Positions 55,472-64,000 of a stretch of 64,000 nucleotides of DNA are shown here, piece after piece (the stretch's first letter is position 1; each line of letters opens with the position of its first letter). The notes under the pieces were generated by a model, which made no database searches, had not been told where the DNA came from, and was given only the letters and a program-made list of their open reading frames with translations. The translations under genes and the position numbers were made by a program. Where the stretch lies: the NCBI RefSeq assembly GCF_003731635.1, contig NZ_RCUA01000065.1, forward strand, positions 95,769 through 159,768. Reading direction: 5' to 3'. The DNA comes from Marisediminitalea oceani. GTDB taxonomy: Bacteria > Pseudomonadota > Gammaproteobacteria > Enterobacterales > Alteromonadaceae.

Positions 55472-56818
55472 ATGTTTAATCAAATTCGTAACGCAATGAC
55501 ACTGGCCGTAACCCTGGCCGTTGTTCCCGCCACTTTTGCAGCTGGCACTGATGTCAGCAAACTGGGCACCGAGCTTAACCCGTTGGGTGGCACTATGGCC
55601 GGCAACGCCGACGGTTCAATTCCGGCATGGACCGGTGGGCTGACTGAAAAAGTCGCCGGTGAACACGCCGGTGACATTCCACTGGAACTGTTCAAAGACG
55701 AGAAGCCATTATATCGGGTCGACGCCAGTAACTATCAGCAATATGCTGAACAACTGACTGACGGTACCATCGAACTGCTGAAAAAGTACCCTGATACGTT
55801 TTATCTTGACGTGTATCCAACCCACCGCACGGCAGCGGCGCCAGAGCCGGTTTACGATGCGATTAAGGCGAATGTAGAAAACTGTACGCTTGCCGAACAA
55901 GGCTACAGCCTGGAAGGATGTATCGGTGGTATTCCGTTCCCTATGCCTGAAAATGGTAATGAGGTAATGTGGAACTTCCTGCTACGTGTGGAAGCGCCTT
56001 CAATAGAATATACCTTTAAAAACATTGTGGGTAATGCCGATGGTTCGCACACGCTGGCAACCCGCAACGAAATTTCATTCCAGTACCCGCCTTACTACGA
56101 AGATGCGGAAGCCGATGACTGGAACGGCGAATACTCCATGTTTCGTTTCAACACCATGGAACCACCTTTTAAAGCCGGTGAGTCACTGGTTATCCGCGAT
56201 AGCATTGATGCCGACAGTCCGCGTAAAGCGTGGCAGTACCTGTTAGGTCAGCGTCGTGTGCGTCGAGCCCCCACCGTAGCCTATGATACCCCGGACTTTG
56301 TTGCCTCCGGTGCTAACTACTTCGACGAAGTACAGGGCTTGTTGGGTCACATTGACCGCTACAGCTGGACGCTGAAAGGCAAAAAGGAAATGCTGGTGCC
56401 TTACAACAATAATGGCTTTATTGCGTCTGATGCGGATGAGGCTATTGCTGAGTTTCATTTAAACCCTGAACACGTTCGCTGGGAAAAACACCGCGTTTGG
56501 GAAGTGGAAGCGCAGATAGGCGAAGGTAAACGTCATGCGGTGCCAACCCGTACCTATTACATCGATGAAGACTCTTGGGTGATCCTGCTGATGGACGGCT
56601 ATGATGCTGAAGGCAACCTGTGGAGAACCACGCAGGTTACACCGTTTGTACTGCCGTCTGTTCCCGCAGTACTGGTCAAAACGGCCACGGTTTTCAACCT
56701 GCAGGCAAAAACCATGAGTGTGATTCAGTCTCTCAATGGTGAGCGCTTCTTTGTGGTGGATACTAAGCCAGAGACGTTCTTTACCGGTGATGCTGTAGCG
56801 GCTGACGCCGTACGCTAA
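55472..56818 (+). CDS. DUF1329 periplasmic protein
   Basis: The 448-residue protein has a signal peptide cut near TFAA, followed by the DUF1329 domain through to the C-terminus (LGTELNPLGGTMAGNADGSIPAW near the start). DUF1329 resembles LolA/LolB-like lipid-binding folds, so it may carry a hydrophobic ligand across the periplasm. It follows the DUF1302 gene by 23 bases, with AGGAGA as ribosome site. Confidence 0.88.
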   Translation: MFNQIRNAMTLAVTLAVVPATFAAGTDVSKLGTELNPLGGTMAGNADGSIPAWTGGLTEKVAGEHAGDIPLELFKDEKPLYRVDASNYQQYAEQLTDGTIELLKKYPDTFYLDVYPTHRTAAAPEPVYDAIKANVENCTLAEQGYSLEGCIGGIPFPMPENGNEVMWNFLLRVEAPSIEYTFKNIVGNADGSHTLATRNEISFQYPPYYEDAEADDWNGEYSMFRFNTMEPPFKAGESLVIRDSIDADSPRKAWQYLLGQRRVRRAPTVAYDTPDFVASGANYFDEVQGLLGHIDRYSWTLKGKKEMLVPYNNNGFIASDADEAIAEFHLNPEHVRWEKHRVWEVEAQIGEGKRHAVPTRTYYIDEDSWVILLMDGYDAEGNLWRTTQVTPFVLPSVPAVLVKTATVFNLQAKTMSVIQSLNGERFFVVDTKPETFFTGDAVAADAVR

Positions 56819-56838
56819 CCACCTTGCTTTAAAGCACA

Positions 56839-56856
56839 GGCCCGCGTCAGCGGGCC
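56839..56856 (+). other. intercistronic stem-loop between DUF1329 and YCF48 genes
   Basis: GGCCCGC and GCGGGCC with a GTCA loop form a perfect 7-bp stem with no T-run. An outer partial pairing (CACAG/CTGTG) extends it. It may stabilise the upstream mRNA or reduce downstream expression. Confidence 0.6.
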
Positions 56857-56885
56857 ATTCCTGTGATGTAACAGAGATAGTTATC

Positions 56886-58016
56886 ATGAAACGAATGAAC
56901 GTAGATGGCTTGTTCGGCTTTGCATTGCCCTCAATCTTCTTCACTTTTCTACTGCTGTGCGCACCGCTTCACGCCTCAGCTGAGAACGAAGCCGAATCTA
57001 CACTTGTGGATGTGCTGGATGCCCCCGCCAAACAAAATAAAACCAGTGTAAATACACTGCAACTAGGCCTCGCAAGGGCTGGTAGCAAACTGGTGTCTGT
57101 AGGCGAACGCGGCGTTATCCTGCTATCCGAAGATGAGGGAAATAGCTGGACTCAGGCGAAATCAGTGCCGGTGTCGGTAACCCTGACTGCGGTAACCTTC
57201 AGCGACCCGTTAAACGGCTGGGCAGCCGGTCATAGCGGCGTCATTTTGGTGACGACTGATGGTGGTAACACCTGGCAGGTGCAACTGGATGGTTATCAGG
57301 CCGCACAACTTGCCATGGCTGAAGCCGAATCGCTGGTAGCAGCCGGTGATGAACGCGGCGAGCGCGCTAGACGTAATGCAGGGTATCTGATTAAGGAAGG
57401 AGCGGATAAGCCTATTCTGGATATCTTCTTTGCTAATCAGTTTGATGGCTGGGCAATCGGTGCTTATGGCCTGGCTTATGCCACCAATGACGGTGGTGAT
57501 AATTGGTATTCGATAATTGCCCGGCTACCAAACCCTGCCGGCAAACACCTGTACAAGGTGGTTCGCTCCAATGACGAACTGATTATCTTAGGTGAACAGG
57601 CGGCGGTATTTACCTCTGCAGATGATGGCGACACTTTCACGAAGCTCGACACGCCTTACTACGGCAGCTTTTTTGATGGTCTGCTGCTTGATGACGGCAC
57701 CCGCCTGTTGTATGGCCTGCGCGGTAACGTATGGCGTCAGAGTAAAGGTAAAGGTCGCTGGAAACGGGTGAAACTGGGGTCCGAAGTCACGCTGACCAGT
57801 GGTTTGGTTGGCTCTGACGGTCAGATTATGCTGGCGGACCAAAGCGGACAACTGTTTATCAGTGCCGACTCGGCAAAAAATTTCAGCCTGATGGGCCAGG
57901 CACCCTTTGGTGGTATCACCGATATTATTCAATCGCAAAGCGGCTATGCCGTTGCAACCGCGCGCGGTTCGCATCCGGTTAGTGACGACAATCTGGTGAG
58001 TAGGGGAGCGCGATAA
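56886..58016 (+). CDS. YCF48/BNR-repeat exported protein
   Basis: The 376-residue protein has a signal peptide cut near ASA and repeated beta-propeller motifs with Asp-boxes (SEDEGNSW, TTDGGNTW, TNDGGDNW, SADDGDTF), typical of YCF48/photosystem-II-assembly-like propellers. In this operon type the propeller probably acts as a periplasmic scaffold or adaptor for the RND protein. Its stop TAA overlaps the next start by one base (TAATG). Confidence 0.86.
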   Translation: MKRMNVDGLFGFALPSIFFTFLLLCAPLHASAENEAESTLVDVLDAPAKQNKTSVNTLQLGLARAGSKLVSVGERGVILLSEDEGNSWTQAKSVPVSVTLTAVTFSDPLNGWAAGHSGVILVTTDGGNTWQVQLDGYQAAQLAMAEAESLVAAGDERGERARRNAGYLIKEGADKPILDIFFANQFDGWAIGAYGLAYATNDGGDNWYSIIARLPNPAGKHLYKVVRSNDELIILGEQAAVFTSADDGDTFTKLDTPYYGSFFDGLLLDDGTRLLYGLRGNVWRQSKGKGRWKRVKLGSEVTLTSGLVGSDGQIMLADQSGQLFISADSAKNFSLMGQAPFGGITDIIQSQSGYAVATARGSHPVSDDNLVSRGAR

Positions 58017-60421
58017 TGACAACACATACTACGTCTAAGACACAAGGCGAGACCTTAATTCGTCATCTCGAAGACTTCGATACCAGCTCCGGACGGGTGC
58101 TGGAGCGGGCTATATTTAATTTCAGACCGCTGATTATTCTATTATGCTTGGTCGTGACCGGGATTTTGGGGTATCAGTCGACACAACTTACCTTAAGTGC
58201 TGCGTTTCAAAAAATGATCCCCAGCAATCACCCGTATATTCTTAACTTTCTGGACAATCGCAAACAACTTTCCGATACCAGTAATGCACTGCGTATTGCC
58301 GTGCATAACACCGAAGGTTCAATCTTTGATGCCGATTATCTGGAAACACTTCGCGAATTAAATGACGAATTGTTCCTGATGCCTGGGGTGGAGCGGCCGT
58401 TTATGAAGTCGTTGTGGACGCCCTCGGTACGCTGGACCGGCGTAACCGAAGAAGGACTCGATGGTGGGCCGGTTATTCCGGATGACTATGACGGTTCCCA
58501 GGCATCCCTGGATCAGGTACGGTTAAATGTCGAGCGTTCTGGTGAGGTGGGGCAACTGGTTTCTGGCAACTATGCTTCCAGTATTATTCTGGTGCCTTTG
58601 CGGGAAATGGATCACGAAGGCAACCAACTGGATTACCATGCGTTCTCGGCAAAGCTTGAAGAGCTCAGAGCGAAATATCAGAAAGACGGTATTGAGATAC
58701 ATATCACCGGCTTTGCCAAGGTGGTGGGCGATTTAATCGACGGGCTAAAACAGGTACTGGTGTTTTTTGCGATCACTATTGGTATTGCCACCGTGGTGTT
58801 GTTTATTTACACCCGTTGTATTCGCAGTACGTTGCTGGTGGTGAGTTGTTCGCTGATTGCCGTGGTCTGGTTATTGGGTTTATTACCGACTCTTGGCTAT
58901 GAGCTGGATCCGTATTCGATACTGGTACCTTTTCTGGTGTTCGCCATTGGCATGAGTCATGGCGCGCAAAAGATGAACGGTATTATGCAGGATATCGGTC
59001 GCGGAATTCATAAGTTACTGGCGGCTCGTTATACCTTCCGTCGCCTGTTCCTGGCTGGCATTACTGCGCTTATTTCTGATGCCGTTGGTTTTGCCGTACT
59101 GATGGTCATTGATATTCCGGTCATCCAGGACCTGGCTGTCACTGCCAGTATCGGTGTCGCCGTACTCATTTTCAGCAACCTGATTTTGCTACCGGTGCTA
59201 CTGTCTTACACCGGGGTTGCCCAGTCTGCCGCAAAACGCAGCATCCATGCAGAGTTAAGGGATGAAGCGGACGTTTCACACAGCAAGCATCCGCTGTGGG
59301 CATTCCTGGATCTGTTTACCCGGAAGAAGTACGCCACTGTAACTGTTATCGGGGCGATAATTCTAGGCGTCGGTGGCAGTATGATCAGCGCCAATGTAAA
59401 AATCGGTGATACCGATCAGGGTGCGCCGGAGTTGCGTCCGGACTCTCGCTATAACCTTGATAATGCCTTTATGACTGCAAACTATGCTACCAGTTCGGAC
59501 GTGTATGTGGTTATGGTTAAGACAGAGCAGTACGCCTGTGCTCACTACGATACCCTGATGGCGGTGGATGCTTTAGAGCAGGAATTACGGCAGTTATCGG
59601 GAGTGGTAACCACCTCGTCGCTGGCCGGTTTAGCCAAAGTGGCCAACGCGGGCATGAACGAGGGTAACCTTAAATGGTATGGCATACCCCGTTCACAAGG
59701 CATGCTCAACGCCATCATTACCCGTGCCCCGCGAGAAATGTTTAACCAGAACTGTGACCTGCTGACCATTTTTGCTTATCTGGAGGATCACAAGTCTGAC
59801 ACCCTTAATGACGTGGTGCAGACCGTAGAGGCCTTTGCCGAGCAAAACAATACCGAAAAATTCCAGTTCTTAAACGCTGCAGGTAATTCGGGCATTGAGG
59901 CCGCCACCAATATCGTGGTGGAAAAAGCCAATACCCAGATGCTGCTGTATGTGTACAGTGCTGTAATTATCCTGGCGTTTATTACCTTCCGCTCATGGCG
60001 GGCCGTGGTGTGCGCCATTTTGCCACTGATGCTGACTTCTATTTTATGTCAGGCACTCATGGTATGGCTCAACATCGGTGTGAAAGTGGCTACATTGCCG
60101 GTTATCGCGCTTGGTGTTGGTATCGGTGTGGATTACGCGTTGTATATTCTCACCGTCATGAAGTCCCGCTTACAGGATGGTAAATCGCTGTCTGAAGCTT
60201 ATTACGACGCATTGTTGTTTACCGGTAAAGTGGTGGTACTGACCGGGATTACACTGGGCATTGCCGTAGCAACCTGGGTGCTCTCGCCAATTAAATTCCA
60301 GGCTGATATGGGCATTTTGCTGGCCTTCATGTTTATCTGGAACATGTTGGGTGCATTAATTTTGTTGCCGGCGCTGGCCAGGTTTTTAATGCCAGGAACT
60401 ACCGTACAGAAAAGTGCTTAA
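58016..60421 (+). CDS. RND/MMPL-family transporter
   Basis: The 801-residue inner-membrane protein has the RND plan: a helix at about residues 38-57, a periplasmic loop, five helices (about 240-400), a sixth helix (about 440-462), a second large loop, and five C-terminal helices (about 640-795). GMSHGAQKMNGI and GVGIGVDYALY mark transmembrane helix 4/10-type segments of the MMPL/HpnN-like group. It is probably the energy-using part of the DUF1302-DUF1329-YCF48 system, moving a hydrophobic compound or lipid. Direction (import or export) cannot be told. Confidence 0.88.
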   Translation: MTTHTTSKTQGETLIRHLEDFDTSSGRVLERAIFNFRPLIILLCLVVTGILGYQSTQLTLSAAFQKMIPSNHPYILNFLDNRKQLSDTSNALRIAVHNTEGSIFDADYLETLRELNDELFLMPGVERPFMKSLWTPSVRWTGVTEEGLDGGPVIPDDYDGSQASLDQVRLNVERSGEVGQLVSGNYASSIILVPLREMDHEGNQLDYHAFSAKLEELRAKYQKDGIEIHITGFAKVVGDLIDGLKQVLVFFAITIGIATVVLFIYTRCIRSTLLVVSCSLIAVVWLLGLLPTLGYELDPYSILVPFLVFAIGMSHGAQKMNGIMQDIGRGIHKLLAARYTFRRLFLAGITALISDAVGFAVLMVIDIPVIQDLAVTASIGVAVLIFSNLILLPVLLSYTGVAQSAAKRSIHAELRDEADVSHSKHPLWAFLDLFTRKKYATVTVIGAIILGVGGSMISANVKIGDTDQGAPELRPDSRYNLDNAFMTANYATSSDVYVVMVKTEQYACAHYDTLMAVDALEQELRQLSGVVTTSSLAGLAKVANAGMNEGNLKWYGIPRSQGMLNAIITRAPREMFNQNCDLLTIFAYLEDHKSDTLNDVVQTVEAFAEQNNTEKFQFLNAAGNSGIEAATNIVVEKANTQMLLYVYSAVIILAFITFRSWRAVVCAILPLMLTSILCQALMVWLNIGVKVATLPVIALGVGIGVDYALYILTVMKSRLQDGKSLSEAYYDALLFTGKVVVLTGITLGIAVATWVLSPIKFQADMGILLAFMFIWNMLGALILLPALARFLMPGTTVQKSA

Positions 60422-60475
60422 GTATAAATTGCAGTAATGGTAAGTATTTTGCTTAATTGAAACTACGTTGTAAGT

Positions 60476-60511
60476 AAAGTGTTAACACTTTTAATGTTAA
60501 AGGGGTATGAT
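60476..60511 (+). promoter_or_regulatory. sigma-70-type promoter with overlapping 16-bp palindrome
   Basis: TTAACA (60482-60487) and TATGAT (60506-60511) are separated by 18 bases and form a good -35/-10 pair. The -35 lies inside the perfect palindrome AAAGTGTTAACACTTT (60476-60491), suggesting a repressor site. A further 7-bp stem (60509-60515, 60524-60530) follows in the leader. Confidence 0.6.
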
Positions 60512-60552
60512 GGCGATATAAGCCGCCATCCCCCCTGTTGTTGGAAAGTAGT

Positions 60553-62262
60553 ATGATTGCAGATCAACAAATAGCGCAGGAAGAAAAAGAAGTAGTCGAT
60601 CGTTTCGACCTTCGCTCTAAACTCCGTTTTAACCAGGAAACAGGGAAGATCTGGCTGGGCGAAAGCCGTTTGTTGTTATTTCATGCCAAAGCGCTGATGG
60701 AAATGCGCACCAAGTTATTTGATTACCTTGACGCAGAGTCCGCCAAGCGGATGCTCATCCGTATTGGTTTTGTTGCTGGCGAGCAGGATGCCGACCTGGC
60801 CCACAAGCTGGCAGATAACAAAAATAACTACGATGTGTTTCGCATTGGGCCTGAGCTGCATGCCTTTGAAGGGCACGTGCGCTCGCACATCACCGAAGCT
60901 GAAATCGACTGGGAAACCGGGCGGTTTTTTGGCGAAGTCATCGTTGAGAACTCCTGGGAAGCCGAAGCGCATTTGCAGTCGCTGGGCTTATCTGAAGAAG
61001 CTGCCTGCTGGACTATAGTGGGATATGCGTCAGGCTATACCAGCCGCTTTTTCCGCCGTTTTATTGTGTTTAAAGAAATTGAATGCATGTGTAAGGGCGA
61101 TCATCACTGCAAGATTGTAGGCAAACCCGCAGACTGCTGGGATGATGAGAACTATATTGAATTATTTCGTGACGATCCGCTCAGCCCGTCATTACGGGAA
61201 ATCGAAAAAGAACTTAGCCAGCTGCGTGGTAAGCGTCAGGTAAAATATGATACCGATGGCCTGGTGGGCGCCTCGCCCGAATTTACCAGTGCCCTGAACT
61301 TGCTGAAGCGAGCGGCGGATTCGCCAATTAACGTGCTGTTGCTTGGCGAGACTGGCGTGGGTAAAGAGGTCTTTGCCCGTTGGTTACATGAGCACAGCAG
61401 TCGCAGCGAAAAGCCTTTTATTGCCGTCAACTGCGGGGCAATTCCCCATGAATTGATTGAAGCGGAACTCTTTGGGGTGAAAAAAGGGGCCTATACTGGC
61501 GCTCAGGAATCCCGCCCAGGGCGCTTTGAGCGCGCCGATGGCGGTACCTTGTTTTTGGATGAGTTAGGTGATTTGCCTTTATCGGCGCAGGTTAAACTCC
61601 TGCGGGTATTACAAACCGGTGAAGTAGAACGACTCGGCGATGATGAGGTGCGTAGGGTGAATGTGCGTTTGGTTGCCGCGACCAATGTTGACCTTCAACA
61701 AGCCATTAAAGACAGTCAGTTCCGGGCCGATCTGTATTACCGTATTGCCACCTACCCGGTCAACATTCCGCCTTTAAGAGAACGACGGGGAGACATTCTT
61801 ATCCTTTGCAACGCCATGATAGAGCGCTTTTCTGCCAGCTACCAAAAGCGCCTGACAGGATTGTCAGGCCAGTCAATGCAGGTGCTGACACGCTATGAAT
61901 GGCCGGGCAATGTGCGCGAGCTGGAAAACGTGATTGAACGCGGTGTACTGCTGGCAACGGATGGCGGCTTAATTGAGTTGGAGCATTTGTTTGTCAGCCC
62001 GCCGGATTTAGAGGATACCCAGGAACGTATTAGTGAAGTTGATGAGCAAGGGCTGGTTAAGCCGCTCAGTGCAATACCGGAAATGGATACCCAGTTTTAC
62101 GATAAGCTGCTTGAGCAAGGCGAGTTTGATTTAGCCAGCCACGAACAGCAACTGTTCGAGGCCGCCGTAAGAAAAGCGAAAGGTAACCTGACTCATGCGG
62201 CGCAATATCTTGGCGTTACCCGCCGGCAGTTGGCTTACCGGGTCAACGAAAAACCGCGCTGA
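60553..62262 (+). CDS. XylR/DmpR-type sigma-54 activator (XylR_N-V4R)
   Basis: The 569-residue protein has an N-terminal XylR_N sensor domain (about 20-120), a V4R domain with the Cys-rich site CMCKGDHHC (about 140-210), a B-linker, an AAA+ domain (GETGVGKEV, GAYTGA, LFLDELGDLP) and a C-terminal Fis-type helix-turn-helix (AAQYLGVTRRQLAYRV). Relatives DmpR, XylR and PoxR bind phenol or toluene-type aromatics directly and activate sigma-54 promoters. Start ATG 60553 follows GGAAAG. A XylR-type site lies just downstream of the gene. No aromatic hydroxylase operon is next to it; an IS110 element follows instead. Confidence 0.92.
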   Translation: MIADQQIAQEEKEVVDRFDLRSKLRFNQETGKIWLGESRLLLFHAKALMEMRTKLFDYLDAESAKRMLIRIGFVAGEQDADLAHKLADNKNNYDVFRIGPELHAFEGHVRSHITEAEIDWETGRFFGEVIVENSWEAEAHLQSLGLSEEAACWTIVGYASGYTSRFFRRFIVFKEIECMCKGDHHCKIVGKPADCWDDENYIELFRDDPLSPSLREIEKELSQLRGKRQVKYDTDGLVGASPEFTSALNLLKRAADSPINVLLLGETGVGKEVFARWLHEHSSRSEKPFIAVNCGAIPHELIEAELFGVKKGAYTGAQESRPGRFERADGGTLFLDELGDLPLSAQVKLLRVLQTGEVERLGDDEVRRVNVRLVAATNVDLQQAIKDSQFRADLYYRIATYPVNIPPLRERRGDILILCNAMIERFSASYQKRLTGLSGQSMQVLTRYEWPGNVRELENVIERGVLLATDGGLIELEHLFVSPPDLEDTQERISEVDEQGLVKPLSAIPEMDTQFYDKLLEQGEFDLASHEQQLFEAAVRKAKGNLTHAAQYLGVTRRQLAYRVNEKPR

Positions 62263-62299
62263 AGCCAGATTAAAACAGTCCCAACCCCACCGGGCGGGT

Positions 62300-62315
62300 T
62301 TGATCATTTGATCAG
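62300..62315. promoter_or_regulatory. near-consensus XylR/DmpR upstream activating site
   Basis: TTGATCATTTGATCAG matches the XylR-type site TTGATCAATTGATCAA at 14 of 16 positions. It lies 38 bases past the stop of the XylR-like regulator gene. Confidence 0.55.
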
Positions 62316-62349
62316 CTCGTTTCGGTGTTCCCTTCCTGATTTAATTAAA

Positions 62350-62365
62350 TGGTTAACTGCCGGCA
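62350..62365 (+). promoter_or_regulatory. possible sigma-54 promoter, orphaned
   Basis: TGGTTAACTGCCGGCA has GG (62351-62352), ten bases, GC (62363-62364). The spacing is right, but the elements match only partly (TGG and GCA). The activating site is only about 44 bp upstream, closer than usual. No gene follows on this strand before the IS element. Confidence 0.35.
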
Positions 62366-62443
62366 ACGGTTTTTATTCACTCATTTTATTTTTAATCCTA
62401 ACCCATATGAGCCCAACTCCCGTCAATAGGTAATAACAATTCT

Positions 62444-62463
62444 CTGGCTGCGTCAGCAGCCAG
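62444..62463. repeat. perfect stem-loop, possibly part of the IS110 non-coding end
   Basis: CTGGCTGC and GCAGCCAG around GTCA give an 8-bp stem with a tetraloop. On the minus strand it lies about 410 bases downstream of the transposase stop. It could belong to a structured RNA of the element or to unrelated chromosomal sequence. Confidence 0.45.
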
Positions 62464-62869
62464 TTCAAGTCCCTGTGCTAAACCTCTTAACTTCATCTGT
62501 CATGGTCATCGTCAGGCTTCGCCTGCGGCAAACACATATAGAGGCTCTCTTAGTGCGATCTCATCGCTGCCTGCTGCCGGGCAATCCGTGGCGGGCGCAG
62601 GGGCACTAGACATTCATCGGTTAACCTGATGCTGGCACTATTCAAAACGTAATGGCTGATTATTCTCGCCAGTTAGTGGAAGGCTCAGTGCAGGTGCAAG
62701 CGATTTAGCACAGGGTATTGTTGCGCAACAGGCAGATGTCTAATCAAAGCGTGGTGGCTGTGGACACCGGTATAGTTCATCACATTGCAGGTTCACATGC
62801 CTAAATAAGTGATAAACATGATACTCGCCATTCGACCAGTTAGATTTTCAGCTCATCTGCCTGCGCGAC

Positions 62870-63916
62870 TTACCCTGCTAAAAAGCGTTCACTGTCGAAC
62901 ACCGTTTTATTCTTCAACATATAATACATGCATCGCCCGAGTTTATGGGCCAGGGCCGAGAGTGCTTTTGCTTTACTCATGCGCTTTTGTAACTTAGCGA
63001 GATATGCTTGTGCACGTGGGTTGCCTTTCAAGAACAACACCGCTGCTTCCGAGAATGCCCACTTAAGATGTGCATTACCGATTTTATTGCCCTGAGTACC
63101 GTATGTTTTGCCTGCTGATTCCGCTTTGCATTTGACCAGCCGTGAATAGGAGGCGAACTTCTGAACACTCTCAAAGCGTTGGATATTGCCAATCTCGTAA
63201 AGAATTGTCAGAGCCAAAACCCGTCCGACACCCGGCAATGAACGTAGCAGATGATAGTCACGGCCGTTGTCATTTTTAGTTATCTTCTCTACATAACATT
63301 CGATACTGCTAACTTCATGGTCATAAATTTCAATCAGACGCAGATTCATATCCACACTGCGTTGTACCAGTGGGTCAGGAAAATAGCCGCGCATAGCATC
63401 CCGGCCCGTGGTGTAACTTAAATCTGATTTTTCGGGAAGAGGCAGGTTGTACTGGGCAAGCGCATTCTTAACAAAGGCTTTTAATTCAGCACTGTGGCGC
63501 ATGGCATGGGTTCGTCTTCGTAATAAGTCCCGGATAGCCCGTTTTTCCTTCGGATAAACATAAGCCAGAGGGAAATTGCCGCCCCGCATAAGCTTGGCAA
63601 TTTTATACGCGTCAATTTTATCATTTTTGGTTTTGCCGCCATGAATAGCTTTCATGTACAAGGCGTGGCCAAGAATAAAGTCGATGTTGTGCTGTTCGCA
63701 AAAATCACTGAGCCAATACCAGCAATGCATACATTCGGCACCGACTATGATATTCCCCAGATAGGGAGAAAGCAGTGTTAAAAGCTGTTCAGGCGAGTCT
63801 TTAATCTTCTTGTGAACCAGAATGTCGCCACGCTCATCGAGGATGCAAACGTAGAGCATTCGCGCATGAAGATCGATTCCGCAGTAAAAAGGATGTAAGT
63901 TAGTATAAAATTGCAT
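62870..63916 (-). mobile_element. IS110-family transposase (RNA-guided recombinase type)
   Basis: The 348-residue protein is full length. The N-terminal RuvC-like DEDD catalytic set is visible: D15 (GIDLHAR), E61 (GAECMHCW), D99 and D102 (NDKIDA). The C-terminal Tnp domain has the conserved serine S256 (ASYSRL) after LPGVGRVLALTI. GGAGA precedes the ATG. IS110 recombinases are guided by a bridge RNA made from the element's non-coding end. No frameshift is present, so it may be active. The element's ends are not identified; the right part leaves the window soon after. Confidence 0.92.
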
Positions 63917-63942
63917 TGAGTCTTCTCCGTTTGGGTTTGGTC

Positions 63943-63986
63943 GCCTTCCAGCTTAGCCAAGAAATTGGCTAAGCTGGGGAGAAGGC
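63943..63986. repeat. long hairpin upstream of the IS110 transposase
   Basis: Perfect 13-bp arms (63948-63960 and 63965-63977) surround GAAA. Outer arms GCCTTC (63943-63948) and GAAGGC (63981-63986) extend the stem to about 18 bp with a GGGA bulge. It lies 27 bases upstream of the transposase start. It may be part of the element's structured non-coding RNA, a transcription or translation brake, or a palindromic insertion target. Confidence 0.7.
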
Positions 63987-64000
63987 TCAATAAGTATCAA

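Larger units (their letters stand above)
62263..62869. other. 607-base gene-free region between the XylR-like gene and the IS110 transposase
   Basis: I find no coding region here. It contains a weak stem-loop after the stop (AACCC/GGGTT, 62283-62300), a XylR-type site (62300-62315) and a possible sigma-54 promoter (62350-62365). It also has a perfect 8-bp stem-loop (62444-62463) and, further right, scattered GC-rich stretches with short dyads. Part of it must be the non-coding end of the IS110 element, but I cannot see where the element begins. Confidence 0.6.

Noticed and set aside
62809..62997. Short + strand reading frame near the IS element
   Set aside because: It overlaps the 3' end of the IS110 transposase on the other strand, has no ribosome site and no recognisable product.
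1..64000. tRNA, rRNA, prophage, integron or toxin-antitoxin genes
   Set aside because: I looked for tRNA-like folds, integrase and small paired genes and found none I can support.

Overview
This window reads as chromosome of a marine-type gammaproteobacterium, most likely in or near the Alteromonadaceae. That placement is an inference from protein style: the benzoate/catechol genes, paired secreted M1 aminopeptidases, FadE with tandem PsrA-like sites, and MetA/DUF1302 outer-membrane channels. No rRNA or tRNA gene is visible to confirm it. Gene density is high. The only clear mobile element is an IS110-family transposase at the right end.

Left region (1-17.4 kb): an aromatic-catabolism block. 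catBCA-benABCD-benE run on the + strand and convert benzoate to catechol and on to 3-oxoadipate enol-lactone. CatR (LysR) is divergent. On the far left, catI/catJ (3-oxoadipate CoA-transferase) are divergent from an IclR regulator. Facing benE is a minus-strand operon: a Tat-signal small subunit, a GMC flavoprotein and an aromatic aldehyde dehydrogenase. An AcoR-like sigma-54 activator and a MetA-type outer-membrane protein follow. Sigma-54 (-24/-12) promoters lie before both the GMC operon and the MetA gene, each preceded at matching distance by TGTT-N9-AACA dyads. The inferred route is aromatic alcohol (e.g. benzyl alcohol) to aldehyde to benzoate to catechol to 3-oxoadipyl-CoA. Enol-lactone hydrolase and thiolase genes are not in the window.

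Middle region (17.7-52.4 kb): mixed accessory and housekeeping genes. These include a methyl-accepting chemotaxis pseudogene broken by one in-frame stop, an NTF2-like/GNAT/nitrilase operon, a lipoprotein GH2 glycosidase and a CHASE-PAS hybrid histidine kinase. They are followed by a DUF4382 lipoprotein, a cupin plus Tat-signal zinc alcohol dehydrogenase with an AraC regulator, and a cyclophilin-like/MFS/phosphatase-like/SDR run. The rest are a Cache chemoreceptor, two M1 aminopeptidases, an esterase, a six-CHRD lipoprotein, DUF2798, LysR, NhaA, a GGDEF(degenerate)-EAL protein and FadE.

Right region (52.6-64 kb): a CatM/BenM-like LysR gene is divergent from a DUF1302-DUF1329-YCF48-RND operon, a type of envelope system linked by context to hydrophobic substrates. 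The divergent region carries the same ATAC-N7-GTAT operator found at catR/catB. A XylR/DmpR-type (XylR_N-V4R) sigma-54 activator follows. Just downstream is a near-consensus XylR-type upstream site, but instead of a target operon there is about 600 bp of gene-free DNA and the IS110 transposase.
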